A DNA stretch of 64,000 nucleotides from Variovorax sp. SG517 (GCF_013376045.1 NZ_JABMJG010000007.1:310001-374000); one strand, 5' to 3'. Positions 16,590 to 25,989 are shown, counted from the stretch's first letter. A program made the numbers and translations. The notes: a model not told the origin generated them from the letters alone.

Positions 16590-18282
16590 ACATCTGCAGG
16601 TCGGCGTCGAGGTCCGGCACTTCCTTGTATTCCTTGGCGTTGTGCCCCGTGTACTTCTTGCCGGGCATGCCCGGGCCGAAGCTGATCGCGTTGGGCATCT
16701 GCTTGGCAGTGGTGGCGCCGGCCGCCGACACCGGCTTGGCCTCAAGGCCGGTGGTGTCTCCGTAGATGTTGAGCAGCGTCGTCAGCCACTGCCCGGAGGG
16801 GTCGCGCGCCATCCAGTTGCCCTGGTCGTACTTGATCTCGACCGCGGCCTTGTTCGCGGCAGCCCACTCGTTGATCTTCGCGGTGACCTGCGCCTTCAGT
16901 TCTTCGGGCGTGCGGCCGCGCGGCATGCGCGTGTTCACCGCCACCACCAGCCGGCCGTCGGCGCCGGTGCGGATCAGGTTGGGAGAGAAGGTCAGCGGTC
17001 CCATGAAGTCGTCGCTGTAGCCCAGGCCGATCTTCTCGCCGAGATAGCCCGTGCCGTAGAGCGCGTCGACGTACTTCACCGCCTTGAGGAACTGGTTGTC
17101 GGCCAGCGTCAGGCCGGACTCCAGCAGGAAGAGGCCCAGCCGCGGCAGCGGGTTCACGCCGTTCTGCGGCTCCGAGCCATGGGCCGAGGTGCCGGTGACC
17201 TTGATGTCGATGCTGTCCGCCCCGCGCGTGACGGCGATCGCGAACTTGCCGCCCTGCGGTTCGTACTTCTGCAGGAAGCCCGGCTTCGCGGCCTCGAGCT
17301 TCGCGAGCGCGGCCGCGAGGTCGCCACCCTTGAGCGTGGCGGTCGCGGTCTGCGAGATCGCGTTGACCGCCGCGGCGGCGCCCATGTCGGTGATCGCGGT
17401 AACGCCGCCATCGGTCTTCTCCGCAGGGAAGAACACGCTCAGCGAGCCAGCGCCCTTCTCGGCCACGACCGCCGGATAGCCGCTGTCGAGCACGATGTTG
17501 TAGGCCGGCAGCGTCACCTTGTTGCGGTAGTACTCCATGGCGTCGCCGCCGGTTTCCTCGGTGGTCTCGATCATCAGGCGCATGGTGCGCTCGATGGGCA
17601 GGCCGCTTTCCTTGACCGTCTTCATCGCATAGAGCACTGCCGCGATGGAGCCCTTGTCGTCGATGGTGCCGCGGCCGTAAAGCCGGTCGCCAATGCGAAC
17701 CATGGTGAACGGGTCGAGCCGGGTGCCGTCGTCGAGCACCCATTCGGAAAGCACCGCGGGCACCACGTCGGAATGCGTGAGGATGCCGAACTCCTCGCTG
17801 CCCTTGCCCTTCAGGCTCACCTCGAAGATGCGGTTGTCGACGTTGCGGTACTCCAGCCCGAAGCTGCGCGCGGTCTTCTCGACCAGCTTGCCGAACTCGA
17901 TGATCGTCGGGTTCTCGTGCGGAGGGATCTGCACGTTGCGCGCCGTCGGGATCGCCACCATCGCGCCCAGGCTCGCGATCACGGCCTTCTGGTTGTGCAG
18001 GCGGTTGTACAGGCCGAGCAGGCGCGCGATGTTGGTGAGGTCGTCGCCCGCCAGCGGCGCCTTCTTGCGATAGGCCGCCACGGCAGGCTTCAGCGCGGGG
18101 TTGGCTTTCTCGGCTTGCGCCAGAAATGCATTGAAGCTCGATGGCGGCTTGCCGCTTTGCCAGCTTGCGGCCAGCCGGTCGAGCTCGGGTTTCCTTATCG
18201 TCTCTGCGAAGGCCGGTGCGGTGAGGCCAACTGCCATCAGGCCCATGGTGAGGGCTGGCAACGAGAAGCGAAATTGGGGCAT
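16543..18282 (-). CDS. Exported M20 family metallopeptidase (downstream copy)
   Basis: This 579-residue protein has a Sec signal peptide (about residues 1-26, AFAE). The M20 di-zinc site is visible: H170-x-D172 (ILTHSDVVPA), D208 in GRGTIDDKGSIAA and the catalytic E242-E243 in IETTEETGGDAM. The lid domain and further ligands follow (DSGYPAVVAEKG, GTSAHGSEPQNG). The length and the DDKG motif fit the PepV/dipeptidase branch. It would hydrolyse dipeptides or N-acyl amino acids in the periplasm. It is the second of two tandem copies; the upstream copy ends 139 bp away. Its 3' end overlaps the convergent MerR gene by 47 bp. Confidence 0.92.
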   Translation of the reverse strand: MPQFRFSLPALTMGLMAVGLTAPAFAETIRKPELDRLAASWQSGKPPSSFNAFLAQAEKANPALKPAVAAYRKKAPLAGDDLTNIARLLGLYNRLHNQKAVIASLGAMVAIPTARNVQIPPHENPTIIEFGKLVEKTARSFGLEYRNVDNRIFEVSLKGKGSEEFGILTHSDVVPAVLSEWVLDDGTRLDPFTMVRIGDRLYGRGTIDDKGSIAAVLYAMKTVKESGLPIERTMRLMIETTEETGGDAMEYYRNKVTLPAYNIVLDSGYPAVVAEKGAGSLSVFFPAEKTDGGVTAITDMGAAAAVNAISQTATATLKGGDLAAALAKLEAAKPGFLQKYEPQGGKFAIAVTRGADSIDIKVTGTSAHGSEPQNGVNPLPRLGLFLLESGLTLADNQFLKAVKYVDALYGTGYLGEKIGLGYSDDFMGPLTFSPNLIRTGADGRLVVAVNTRMPRGRTPEELKAQVTAKINEWAAANKAAVEIKYDQGNWMARDPSGQWLTTLLNIYGDTTGLEAKPVSAAGATTAKQMPNAISFGPGMPGKKYTGHNAKEYKEVPDLDADLQMFTEMLVRIGNLKQMQ

Positions 18283-18421
18283 GAAAGCGACTCCCTGTTC
18301 ACAAAAATGGAAGCCTTCAAAGATACCCGAGCCACGCTTCGCTACAGGCCCTCGCGCACTACGAAGAAACGTTGCGCACGAGGCGAAAAGCGCGGCTTTA
18401 AGTTCGCGAACGCCGCATTCG

Positions 18422-20161
18422 CTACTGCATCTGCTTCAGGTTGCCGATGCGCACCAGCATCTCGGTGAACATCTGCATGTCGGCATCGAGGTCGGGCACT
18501 TCCTTGTACTCCTTGGCGTTGTGCGCGGTGTACTTCTTGCCCGGCATCGCGGGGCCGAAATTGATGGCGTTGGGCATCAGCTTCGCGGTGGTGCTGCCGG
18601 CGGTGGGCACGGGCCTGGCCTCGAGGCCGGTGGTGTCGCCGAAGATGTTCAACAGCGTGGACAGCCATGCGCCCTTCGGGTCGCGCGCCATCCAGTTGCC
18701 TTGCTCGTAGGCGACTTCGAGCTTCACGCTGTTCGCGTTGGCCCACGCATTGATCTTCTCCGTGACCTGCGCCTTGAGTTCTTCGGGCGTGCGACCGCGA
18801 GGCATGCGCGCGTTGACCGTGACTTCGAGCCTGCCGTCGTTTCCCATGCGCACGAGGTTGGGCGAGAAGGTCAGCGGGCCCATGAAGTCGTCGGCATAGC
18901 CCAGGCCCATCTTCTCGCCGAGATAGCCCGTGCCGTAGAGCGCGTCGATGTACCTCGCGGCCTTCAGGTAGTGATTGGAGGCAAGCGGCACGCCCGACTC
19001 CAGCAGGAACAGCGCGAGGCGCGGCAGCGGGTTCACGCCCTCCTCGGGCCGCGAGCCGTGGGCGGAGACGCCCGTCACCTTCAGTTCGATGCTGTCGGCG
19101 CCGCGTGCAATGTCGATGGCGAACTTGCCGCCCTGCCCTTCGTACTTCTGCAGGAAGGCCGGCTTCGCGGCTTCGAGCTTCGCGAGCGCGGCTCCAAGGT
19201 CGCCGCCCCTGAGAGTGGCGGTGGCCGTCTGAGAGATCGCATTGGCCGATGCGGCGCCCGTCATTGCCGTGATCGCTGTCGATGCCGCGTCGGCCGCTTC
19301 AGCGGGGAACAGCACCTTCAGCGCGCCCGAGCCCTTCTCGGCCACCACCGCCGGGTACTTGCTGTCGAGCACGATGTTGTAGGCCGGCAGCTGCGTCTTC
19401 GTGCGGTAGTACTGCATCGCGTCGCCGCCGGTCTCCTCGGTGGTCTCGATCATCAGGCGGATGCTGCGGTCGATGGGCAGGCCGCTTTCCTTCACGGCCT
19501 TCATCGCGTAGAGCACCGCCGCGATGGAGCCCTTGTCGTCGATGGTGCCGCGGCCGTAGAGGAAGTCGCCCACGCGCGTCATCCAGAACGGGTCGAGCCG
19601 CGTGCCGTCGTCGAGCACCCATTCGGACAGCACGGCCGGCACCACGTCGGCATGGGTGAGGATGCCGAACTCCTCCGCGCCCCTGCCCTTCAGGCTGACT
19701 TCGAAGATGCGGTTGTCGACGTTGCGGTAAGCGAGCCCGAAGTCGCGCGCCATCTTCTCGACCAGCTGGCCGAACTCGATGATCGGCGCACTTTCGTGGG
19801 GCGGCACCTGCACGTTGCGCACCGTGGGGATCGCCACCATGGTGCCGATGCTCGCGATCACGGCTTGCTGGTTCTTCAGCCTGTTGTAGAGACCGAGCAG
19901 GCGCGCGACGTTGACGAGATCGTCGCCCGCCAGCGATGCCCTGCCGCCGCGGTAGGCATCCACGCTGCCCTGCAACGCGGGCTGGCTCTTCGCCGCCTGG
20001 GCAAGGAAGGCATCGAAGTCGGCGGGCGGCTTGCCGGCCTGCCATGCGGCGGCGAGTTGATCGAGCTGGGGCTTCCTGATCGTTTCCGCATGCGCCAGCG
20101 AGCCGAGCGCCAGCGCAAGGCCCAGCGAAAGCGCCGACAATGAAAATCGAGATTGCTGCAT
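18422..20161 (-). CDS. Exported M20 family metallopeptidase (upstream copy)
   Basis: This 579-residue paralogue is collinear with the next gene over its full length, with the same signal-peptide layout (SLAHAETIRKPQLDQLAAAWQ), the same zinc motifs (ILTHADVVPA, GRGTIDDKGSIAA, IETTEETGGDAM) and an almost identical C-terminus (MFTEMLVRIGNLKQMQ). Differences are concentrated in the signal peptide and surface loops. An AGGGGGAG ribosome site supports the ATG at 20161; a longer open frame upstream lacks one. The pair is a tandem duplication on the minus strand, and two substrate specificities are possible. Confidence 0.92.
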   Translation of the reverse strand: MQQSRFSLSALSLGLALALGSLAHAETIRKPQLDQLAAAWQAGKPPADFDAFLAQAAKSQPALQGSVDAYRGGRASLAGDDLVNVARLLGLYNRLKNQQAVIASIGTMVAIPTVRNVQVPPHESAPIIEFGQLVEKMARDFGLAYRNVDNRIFEVSLKGRGAEEFGILTHADVVPAVLSEWVLDDGTRLDPFWMTRVGDFLYGRGTIDDKGSIAAVLYAMKAVKESGLPIDRSIRLMIETTEETGGDAMQYYRTKTQLPAYNIVLDSKYPAVVAEKGSGALKVLFPAEAADAASTAITAMTGAASANAISQTATATLRGGDLGAALAKLEAAKPAFLQKYEGQGGKFAIDIARGADSIELKVTGVSAHGSRPEEGVNPLPRLALFLLESGVPLASNHYLKAARYIDALYGTGYLGEKMGLGYADDFMGPLTFSPNLVRMGNDGRLEVTVNARMPRGRTPEELKAQVTEKINAWANANSVKLEVAYEQGNWMARDPKGAWLSTLLNIFGDTTGLEARPVPTAGSTTAKLMPNAINFGPAMPGKKYTAHNAKEYKEVPDLDADMQMFTEMLVRIGNLKQMQ

Positions 20162-20225
20162 CAGGGTCTCCCCCTCATTCTGAAAACATCCCGCGACGAT
20201 AGCCGAGCGAAGAATCGAAAGAACA

Positions 20226-20810
20226 ATGAGCAACAGCACCGACAAGATCCGCTGCGCCTGGGCCCAGACCGACCCGCTGCTGATGGCCTATCACGACGCC
20301 GAATGGGGCGTGCCCGAGCGCGACAGCCGCGCGCTGTGGGAAAAGCTCATGCTCGACGGATTCCAGGCTGGGCTCTCGTGGCTCACCATCCTGCGCAAGC
20401 GCGATGCCTTCCGCAAGGCCTTCAAGGGCTTCGTGCCCGAGAAGATCGCCAGGTTCACCGAGGCCGACATCGAGCGGCTGATGCAGGACGCGGGCATCGT
20501 GCGCTCGCGCTCGAAGATCGAGGCCACCATCGGCAACGCCCGCGCCTACCTTGAGATGCAGGCCAAGGGCGAGGACTTCTCCGAGTTCATCTGGGGCATG
20601 GCTGGCGGCAAGCCCATCGTGAACCGCACCGGAAGCGTGCCGGTGAAGACGCCGCTGTCGGAAGACATCTCGGCGGCACTGAAGAAGCGCGGCTTCAAGT
20701 TCGTGGGGCCGGTGATCGTCTACGCCTGGATGCAGGCCACCGGCATCGTGGACGACCACGCGCACGATTGCCACCGGCACGGGGTGAAACGCAAACCGAA
20801 GCCCCAATGA
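20226..20810 (+). CDS. tag: DNA-3-methyladenine glycosylase I
   Basis: This 194-residue Tag family base-excision enzyme removes 3-methyladenine from alkylated DNA. The N-terminal CAWAQTDPLLMAYHDAEWGVP and C-terminal VDDHAHDCHRH hold the Cys and His zinc-snap ligands. LMLDGFQAGLSWLTILRKRDAFRKAFKGF is the helix-hairpin-helix region with the conserved Glu-pocket residues. It is divergent from the M20 copy (64 bp apart). A hairpin terminator directly follows the stop codon. Confidence 0.95.
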   Translation: MSNSTDKIRCAWAQTDPLLMAYHDAEWGVPERDSRALWEKLMLDGFQAGLSWLTILRKRDAFRKAFKGFVPEKIARFTEADIERLMQDAGIVRSRSKIEATIGNARAYLEMQAKGEDFSEFIWGMAGGKPIVNRTGSVPVKTPLSEDISAALKKRGFKFVGPVIVYAWMQATGIVDDHAHDCHRHGVKRKPKPQ

Positions 20811-20845
20811 AAAAACCGGACGCTGCTTTCGCAGGTCCGGTCTTT
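20811..20845. terminator. Bidirectional rho-independent terminator between tag and the DUF4148 gene
   Basis: The stem is ACCGGAC (20815-20821) with GTCCGGT (20835-20841), continued by CTGC/GCAG with one bulged G and a TTTC loop. On the minus strand the stem is followed by a run of T (complement of the A run at 20810-20815), a textbook terminator for the DUF4148 gene. On the plus strand it ends in CTTT, weaker but right behind tag. Confidence 0.85.
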
Positions 20846-20863
20846 CCCGATGTGTGACTTGTG

Positions 20864-20894
20864 ATTCGATGAAGCGGCTTGCGCCGCATCGAAT
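20864..20894 (-). other. Second hairpin at the 3' end of the DUF4148 gene
   Basis: ATTCGAT (20864-20870) pairs with ATCGAAT (20888-20894) and GCGGC with GCCGC around a TTGC loop, with a 3-base bulge. It starts at the stop codon of the minus-strand DUF4148 gene, 20 bp ahead of the terminator. It could protect the 3' end of that message. Confidence 0.5.
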
Positions 20895-21247
20895 TACAGG
20901 CCGGCTTGACGCGTGAAGGTCAGGCCCTTGGCTTGCGCGGGGATCACGCTGCCGGCGAAGGTTTCGGGACGCAGGTTCTGGCCCGGAGCGTGTGCAGCGG
21001 CGACGGCCTGGCTGCGGACGGTGGCGCGGTCGACCGATGCGGCCAGAGCGGGGGTGGCGGTCGAAGCGGCGCCTTCGTTGTCGCCGTAGGCGTTGCCGGC
21101 ACGGGCGGCTGCGGCGGCCTGGGGCGCCACGTCGGCGCGGCTGTAGCCGGAAGTCAGGGGCTGAACGCCTTCGTAGGTTTCTGCGTGAGCGCCAGCAGCG
21201 GCGAGCAGGGACAGAGCGGCGGCGGCGAGGATGTTCGAGGTCTTCAT
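20894..21247 (-). CDS. DUF4148 domain-containing exported protein
   Basis: This 117-residue protein has a clear signal peptide (NILAAAALSLLAAAGAHAE). The mature part, ETYEGVQPLTSGYSRADVAPQAAAAARAGNAYGD, is the conserved DUF4148 opening found in many Burkholderiales small periplasmic proteins. Function is unknown; the family is often abundant and multicopy. AAGGAA precedes the ATG. It has its own strong terminator, suggesting a well-expressed single-gene unit. The upstream gap (21248-21538, 291 bp) is more AT-rich than its surroundings and should hold its promoter; I see no other gene there. Confidence 0.88.
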   Translation of the reverse strand: MKTSNILAAAALSLLAAAGAHAETYEGVQPLTSGYSRADVAPQAAAAARAGNAYGDNEGAASTATPALAASVDRATVRSQAVAAAHAPGQNLRPETFAGSVIPAQAKGLTFTRQAGL

Positions 21248-21538
21248 TTCAATTCCTTCTTCATTGGGCTTTTGGTGCCGCAAGTGTGCACCACGAAACC
21301 TAGGGCAAACCCTATGGAGAATGAATCGCAGTGTTCACGAAATTGAAACAATGACCGGGAACTTTTAGACAACGCTAATCCAAGTGCCCTTTCAGTCGTC
21401 GAAAACGCGCGCAGTTTGCATACTTTTCCTCTAGACCGTCAAGCGGAACTTGCCGGCCAGCCCTTGCACTTCGGCAAAAGGTGTTAAGTGCAATGCACGT
21501 TGCGTGCCAGCCGACGCACCCGATTCCGGGGCATCGGC

Positions 21539-22507
21539 TCAGTCTTCCTTCATGCCCGTGGCCTTGACCACGCTGCCGAGCCGCGCGCGCTCCTCGTCGA
21601 CGAACTTGGCAAAGCTCGCGCGCGTGCCGCCGACGGGCTCGATGCCCATGTCCTTCAGGCGCTTCGCGGTCTCGGGCGACTTCATCGCGGCGTCGACGGC
21701 CGCGGCCATCTTGTCCATGATCGCGTCGGGCGTGCCGCGCGGCGCGTGCACGCCGGCCCAGTGGGCGATGCGGATTTCGGGGAAGCCCTCCTCCGCTGCC
21801 GTCGGCAGCTCGGGGTAGGCCGAGATGCGCTGCGTCCACGTGCCCGCCAGCGCCTTGAGCTTGCCGCTCTTCGCGTAGGGCAGCACCACGATGCTGGCCT
21901 CGGAGGTGGCCTCGACCTGGTTGCCGAGCACCGCGGTGATCGACTCCGAGCCGCTCTTGTAGGGCACCACGTCGAGCTTGCTGCCGTACTTCGTCTGCAG
22001 GATGCCCTCGACGAAGTGCGGCGTGCTGCCGGTGCCGGCGGTGGCCCAGTGGAAGCCGTTGGCCGACTTCTTCGAGGCGGCGACGAACTCCTTCAGGTCC
22101 TTGTAGGGCGCATTGGCCGGCACCACGATCACCGAGGGCGCCAGACCGATCATGGCCACCGGCACGAGCGCCTCGTCCTTGTACGGCATGCTCTTCTTGA
22201 TCATGCTGTTCGACACCACGCCGGCCGCGCTCACCAGGAAGGTGTAGCCGTCGGGCGCGCTCTTGGCGACCACGTCGGCACCGAGGACCGCGCCCGCGCC
22301 CGGCTTGTTGTCTACGATCACCGGCTGCCCCAGCTGCTTCGATGCGCCTTCTGCCGCCGCGCGCGCCATCAGGTCGTTGGCGCCGCCTGCGGAAAAGGGA
22401 ACGACCAGCCTGATCGGCTTGGTGGGCCAGGCCTGCGCGGCGGCACCCTGGGCGAGGACGGACACGGCCAGCCCGACGGCGAGCGATGCGATGCGGTTGG
22501 AAAGCAT
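21539..22507 (-). CDS. Bug-type tripartite tricarboxylate transporter substrate-binding protein
   Basis: This 322-residue periplasmic receptor has a signal peptide (SLAVGLAVSVLAQGAAAQA). It is followed by WPTKPIRLVVPFSAGGANDLMARAAAEG, the conserved first strand and carboxylate-binding loop of Bug proteins. KPGAGAVLGADVVAKSAPDGYT and the GTGSTPHFVEG region are also typical. Bug proteins capture organic acids or related small ligands. No TctA/TctB membrane genes are adjacent, as is usual for the expanded orphan Bug families of Comamonadaceae. GGAG lies 8 bases before the ATG. Confidence 0.93.
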   Translation of the reverse strand: MLSNRIASLAVGLAVSVLAQGAAAQAWPTKPIRLVVPFSAGGANDLMARAAAEGASKQLGQPVIVDNKPGAGAVLGADVVAKSAPDGYTFLVSAAGVVSNSMIKKSMPYKDEALVPVAMIGLAPSVIVVPANAPYKDLKEFVAASKKSANGFHWATAGTGSTPHFVEGILQTKYGSKLDVVPYKSGSESITAVLGNQVEATSEASIVVLPYAKSGKLKALAGTWTQRISAYPELPTAAEEGFPEIRIAHWAGVHAPRGTPDAIMDKMAAAVDAAMKSPETAKRLKDMGIEPVGGTRASFAKFVDEERARLGSVVKATGMKED

Positions 22508-22610
22508 GGGAAGTCTCCTGCGTGTTGTGAGTCGTTGTCAGGTACAGCGCCCATTGCACGCTCCTGGGGAGGCTTTGGCCTCGGGATTTGCCCCAGCAGC
22601 AGCCTCGGGA

Positions 22611-23465
22611 TCAGGAACGCGGCCAGGCACGTATCAGCGTGCGCAGCGCGACGCCGCCGCTGCCCTTGACCTCGGCGCGGTAGGTGCCCACCAGCGCCTC
22701 GCGCTCGGCCGCCGCCTGCGGATCGTTGCGCCATGCCAGCAAAACAGCAACGTCGGCATCGGGCAGCGCGGCGAGCTGCGCCTGCGTCACCTGCCTCTCG
22801 AATTCGCGCGCCACGAGCATCAGGTTGCGCGGGCGGGTCGAAGTCACGCCGCGCGACCAGAGCGTGTCGAGGGCCATGTCGAGCGTGCGGTCGGGCAGCG
22901 AGCTGAACTGGCCGCCGTTGCCGCGCGCCAGCTGCTTGACGACCGCGCTCATCAGCAACTGGCTGGAGAAATCGATCTCGCGCACGTCGGCCACGGCCAT
23001 GCGCTCCAGCAGTTCGGCACGTGCAGGGTCGACGGGCTTGGCGCGCTCGCGGTTGAAGAACTCGGCCTTGCCGGCATCGCTCATCGCTGCGTAGTCGGTA
23101 CGCAGCTTCGCGAAGCGCGCCACGGCTGCGAGCAGCTGCGGGCTGGGTGCCGCGCCGCCGTTACCAGCCGATGCAACTTCCTGCTGGATGGCCGCCACCG
23201 ACGCGTTGGTGTTGAAGGCGCGGGCCGCTGCCGTGTCCAGGGCCTTGAGCGCCTTGTCGGCGATGGCCTGGTCGTCGGGGTCGAGCAGTTCCCTGGCGCC
23301 TCGCGAGACGGCACCGGGCCCGTAGGAAGCCTGGTAGCGCTGCTGCACGCCTTCGAACTGCAGCAGCGCCTCCGCACGGCTTTGCGCCCAGACCATCAAG
23401 GGGGCCGGGAGCAAGAGAAGCAACAGGGAGAAACGGAAGAGAAGGAAACGGTTCAGGGAAAGCAT
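22611..23465 (-). CDS. Hypothetical exported protein
   Basis: This 284-residue protein has a long hydrophobic signal (FRFSLLLLLLPAPLMVWAQ). The mature part is mainly alpha-helical, Ala/Arg-rich, with LLQFEGVQQRYQASYGPGAVSRGARELLDPDDQ near the start and LMLVAREFERQVTQAQLAALPDADVAVLLAWRNDP near the end. No catalytic motif is apparent and I do not recognise a family. It is probably periplasmic. It lies between metE and the Bug gene on the same strand, 67 bp downstream of metE. Confidence 0.7.
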   Translation of the reverse strand: MLSLNRFLLFRFSLLLLLLPAPLMVWAQSRAEALLQFEGVQQRYQASYGPGAVSRGARELLDPDDQAIADKALKALDTAAARAFNTNASVAAIQQEVASAGNGGAAPSPQLLAAVARFAKLRTDYAAMSDAGKAEFFNRERAKPVDPARAELLERMAVADVREIDFSSQLLMSAVVKQLARGNGGQFSSLPDRTLDMALDTLWSRGVTSTRPRNLMLVAREFERQVTQAQLAALPDADVAVLLAWRNDPQAAAEREALVGTYRAEVKGSGGVALRTLIRAWPRS

Positions 23466-23532
23466 GGCGCCATTATTGGCACGCCGGCCCTTCGCTCCCG
23501 CTGCCCCCGTCCGCCCCGGTCTCTTGCGTGCG

Positions 23533-25878
23533 TCAGGCCTGCGCCAGTTCCTCGCGCAGCAGTTTCGCCGCCGCCACCATGTTCGACAGCGCCGCCTCGG
23601 TCTCGGGCCAGCCGCGGGTCTTGAGGCCGCAATCGGGGTTGATCCACAGGTTGGCGGGCGGCACCACGTCGGCGGCCTTGCGCATGAGGCGCACGATCTC
23701 CTCGACCGAAGGCACGCGTGGCGAATGGATGTCGTACACGCCCGGGCCGATCTCGTTCGGGTAGCGGAAGCCGCCAACGTTGCTATCGCCGCCGAAGCCG
23801 CGCAGCAGTTCCATGTCGGAGCGGCTGGTCTCGATGGTGATCACGTCGGCGTCCATCGCCGCGATCTCCGGCAGGATGTCGTTGAACTCGGAATAGCACA
23901 TGTGCGTGTGGATCTGCGTCTCGTCGCGCACGCCCGAGGCGCTGATGCGGAAGGCGCGCGTGGCCGATTTCAGGTACGCGGGCCATCCGGCACGGCGCAG
24001 CGGCAAGCCTTCGCGGATGGCCGGCTCGTCGATCTGGATGATGCCGATGCTCGCGCTCTCCAGATCGACCACCTCGTCGCGGATGGCCCATGCGATCTGC
24101 TCGCAGGTGGTGGCACGTGGCTGGTCGTCGCGCACGAAGGACCACTGCAGGATGGTGACGGGGCCGGTCAGCATGCCCTTCATCGGCAGCTTGGTGAGGC
24201 TTTGCGCGTAGGCGGTCCATTCGACCGTCATCGGCGCGGGGCGTGCCACGTCGCCGAAGATCACCGGCGGCTTCACGCAGCGCGAGCCGTACGACTGCAC
24301 CCAGCCGTTGGCGGTGAAGGCGAAGCCGTCGAGCTGCTCGCCGAAGTACTCGACCATGTCGTTGCGCTCGGCCTCGCCATGCACCAGCACGTCGATGCCA
24401 AGCTCTTCCTGCTTGCGCACCGCGAGCGCGATCTCGACACGCATCTTCTCGCGGTAGCCGGCCGCGTCGAGTTCGCCGCGCTTGAAGGCGGCGCGTGCGG
24501 CGCGGATGTCGCCAGTCTGCGGGAAAGATCCGATGGTGGTGGTCGGCAGCGCGGGCAGCGCGAAGCGCGTGCGCTGCACCAGCTGGCGCATGCCGAAGGA
24601 CGAGACGCGGCTGTCGTCGCCGGCCACGCTGCGCGCGAGGCGCAGGGCCACGTCGGCGCGGTGCACGCGCGGGCTGCTGCGGCGCGTTTCCACCGCTGCG
24701 CGGGCCGCGGCGAGCTCCGCCGCGACGGACGCTTCGTCGCCATCGAGCGCCGCGCGCAGCACGCGCAGCTCGTCGAGCTTCTCCACGGCGAAGGCGAGCC
24801 AGGACTTCAGCTCTGCATCGAGTTTCGTCTCCGCCGCCAGGCTGAAAGGCACATGCAGCAGCGAGCACGACGGCGCGATCCACAGCTCCCCCTGGTGCTT
24901 CCCGGCCACCTGCCTGAGCTTGGCGAGCGCCGCATCGACGTCGGTGCGCCAGATGTTGCGCCCGTCCACCACGCCGACCGACAGCACCTTGTGCGCCGGC
25001 AGCCAGTCGGCCACGCCGGTGAGCTCCTGCGGCGAACGCACCGCGTCGACGTGCAGGCCGGCCACCGGCAGCTGGCAGGCCAGGCGCAGGTTGTCCGACA
25101 GCGGCGAGAAATACGTGGCCAGCAGCAGCTTCGGTGCGCTGCGGGCGAGCTGCCAGTAGGCGCGCTCGAAGGCGTTGCGCCATGCATCGGGCAGGTCGAG
25201 GCCCAGGATGGGCTCGTCGATCTGAACCCACTCCACGCCCTGCTGCTTCAGCCGCGTGAGCACCTGTTCGTACACGGGCAGGAGCGAATCGAGCAGCGAG
25301 AAACGGTCGAAGCCGGCTTCCTTTTCCTTGCCCAGGTACAGGAAGCTCAGCGGCCCCAGCAGCACGGCCTTGACCGCATGGCCGGCCTGCTGCGCCTGCG
25401 CCACTTCGTCGAAGAGGCGCGTCGAGCCGAGCCTGAACTGCGTGGCTGCCTTGAACTCAGGCACGAGGTAGTGGTAGTTGGTGTCGAACCACTTCGTCAT
25501 CTCCAGCGCGAAAGTGCCTTCGGTGCCGTGGTTGCAGCTCTCGTCGTGGACGTGGCCGGCTTCGCTCTCCACGCCGCGCGCCATCTTGAAATAGCGCGAG
25601 AGCTCGGGCTCGTCGCCATGGAAGCCGAAGCGCTCGGGCTCGCAGCCAAGCAGCTGGATGTGGTTGGCCACAAGGTCGTAGTAGGCGAAGTCGCCCACCG
25701 TCACGAAGTCGAGCCCCGCATCGCGCTGGGCCTGCCACTGGCGCGCGCGCAGTTCCTCGCCGACCGCTTCGAGCGCGGCCCGGTCGATCTCGCCGCGCCA
25801 GTGCTTCTCGAGGGCGAACTTGAGTTCCCGGTGCGCGCCCATGCGCGGAAAGCCGAGGGTGTGAATACGGGTAGTCAT
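23533..25878 (-). CDS. metE: Cobalamin-independent methionine synthase
   Basis: This 781-residue enzyme transfers the methyl group of 5-methyltetrahydropteroyltri-L-glutamate to homocysteine. Length and both barrels fit: the N-terminal half starts TTRIHTLGFPRMGAHRELKFALE. The C-terminal half begins near LPTTTIGSFPQTGDIR. The zinc site is visible at H659-x-C661 (HMCYSEFNDI) and C750 (PDCGLKT). The ATG at 25878 is chosen by alignment to the family start; an open frame continues upstream without a ribosome site. It is divergent from metR, as in enterobacteria. I see no cobalamin riboswitch in the 110-bp leader. Confidence 0.96.
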   Translation of the reverse strand: MTTRIHTLGFPRMGAHRELKFALEKHWRGEIDRAALEAVGEELRARQWQAQRDAGLDFVTVGDFAYYDLVANHIQLLGCEPERFGFHGDEPELSRYFKMARGVESEAGHVHDESCNHGTEGTFALEMTKWFDTNYHYLVPEFKAATQFRLGSTRLFDEVAQAQQAGHAVKAVLLGPLSFLYLGKEKEAGFDRFSLLDSLLPVYEQVLTRLKQQGVEWVQIDEPILGLDLPDAWRNAFERAYWQLARSAPKLLLATYFSPLSDNLRLACQLPVAGLHVDAVRSPQELTGVADWLPAHKVLSVGVVDGRNIWRTDVDAALAKLRQVAGKHQGELWIAPSCSLLHVPFSLAAETKLDAELKSWLAFAVEKLDELRVLRAALDGDEASVAAELAAARAAVETRRSSPRVHRADVALRLARSVAGDDSRVSSFGMRQLVQRTRFALPALPTTTIGSFPQTGDIRAARAAFKRGELDAAGYREKMRVEIALAVRKQEELGIDVLVHGEAERNDMVEYFGEQLDGFAFTANGWVQSYGSRCVKPPVIFGDVARPAPMTVEWTAYAQSLTKLPMKGMLTGPVTILQWSFVRDDQPRATTCEQIAWAIRDEVVDLESASIGIIQIDEPAIREGLPLRRAGWPAYLKSATRAFRISASGVRDETQIHTHMCYSEFNDILPEIAAMDADVITIETSRSDMELLRGFGGDSNVGGFRYPNEIGPGVYDIHSPRVPSVEEIVRLMRKAADVVPPANLWINPDCGLKTRGWPETEAALSNMVAAAKLLREELAQA

Positions 25879-25976
25879 TTGCAGGTAGTCCGGTCGCTGA
25901 TCTTGGAAATCTTGTGAGCCAGCGATGGTCGGCGTTTGAGGCATATGATTCAAACGAAACCTTTTGCTCTTTCGAT

Positions 25977-25989
25977 TGAATATTTTTCA
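25977..25989. promoter_or_regulatory. MetR operator in the metE-metR intergenic region
   Basis: TGAA, five bases (TATTT), then TTCA is a perfect match to the published MetR consensus TGAA-N5-TTCA. It lies directly at the metR start codon (ATG at 25989) and about 100 bp upstream of metE. It would serve autoregulation of metR and activation of metE. A longer dyad, TCGATTG (25972-25978) with CAATCGA (25995-26001), encloses it. Confidence 0.7.

Noticed and set aside
16537..20143. Long plus-strand open frames opposite the M20 peptidase genes (over 640 codons).
   Set aside because: The minus strand encodes complete peptidases with signal peptides and zinc ligands; the plus-strand products have no recognisable domain.
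23464..25917. An 800-codon plus-strand frame opposite metE.
   Set aside because: metE is unmistakable on the minus strand; the antisense product is compositionally biased and domain-free.
25879..25988. Possible cobalamin riboswitch ahead of metE.
   Set aside because: The leader is only 110 bp, shows no B12-box-like element, and MetR sites explain control.
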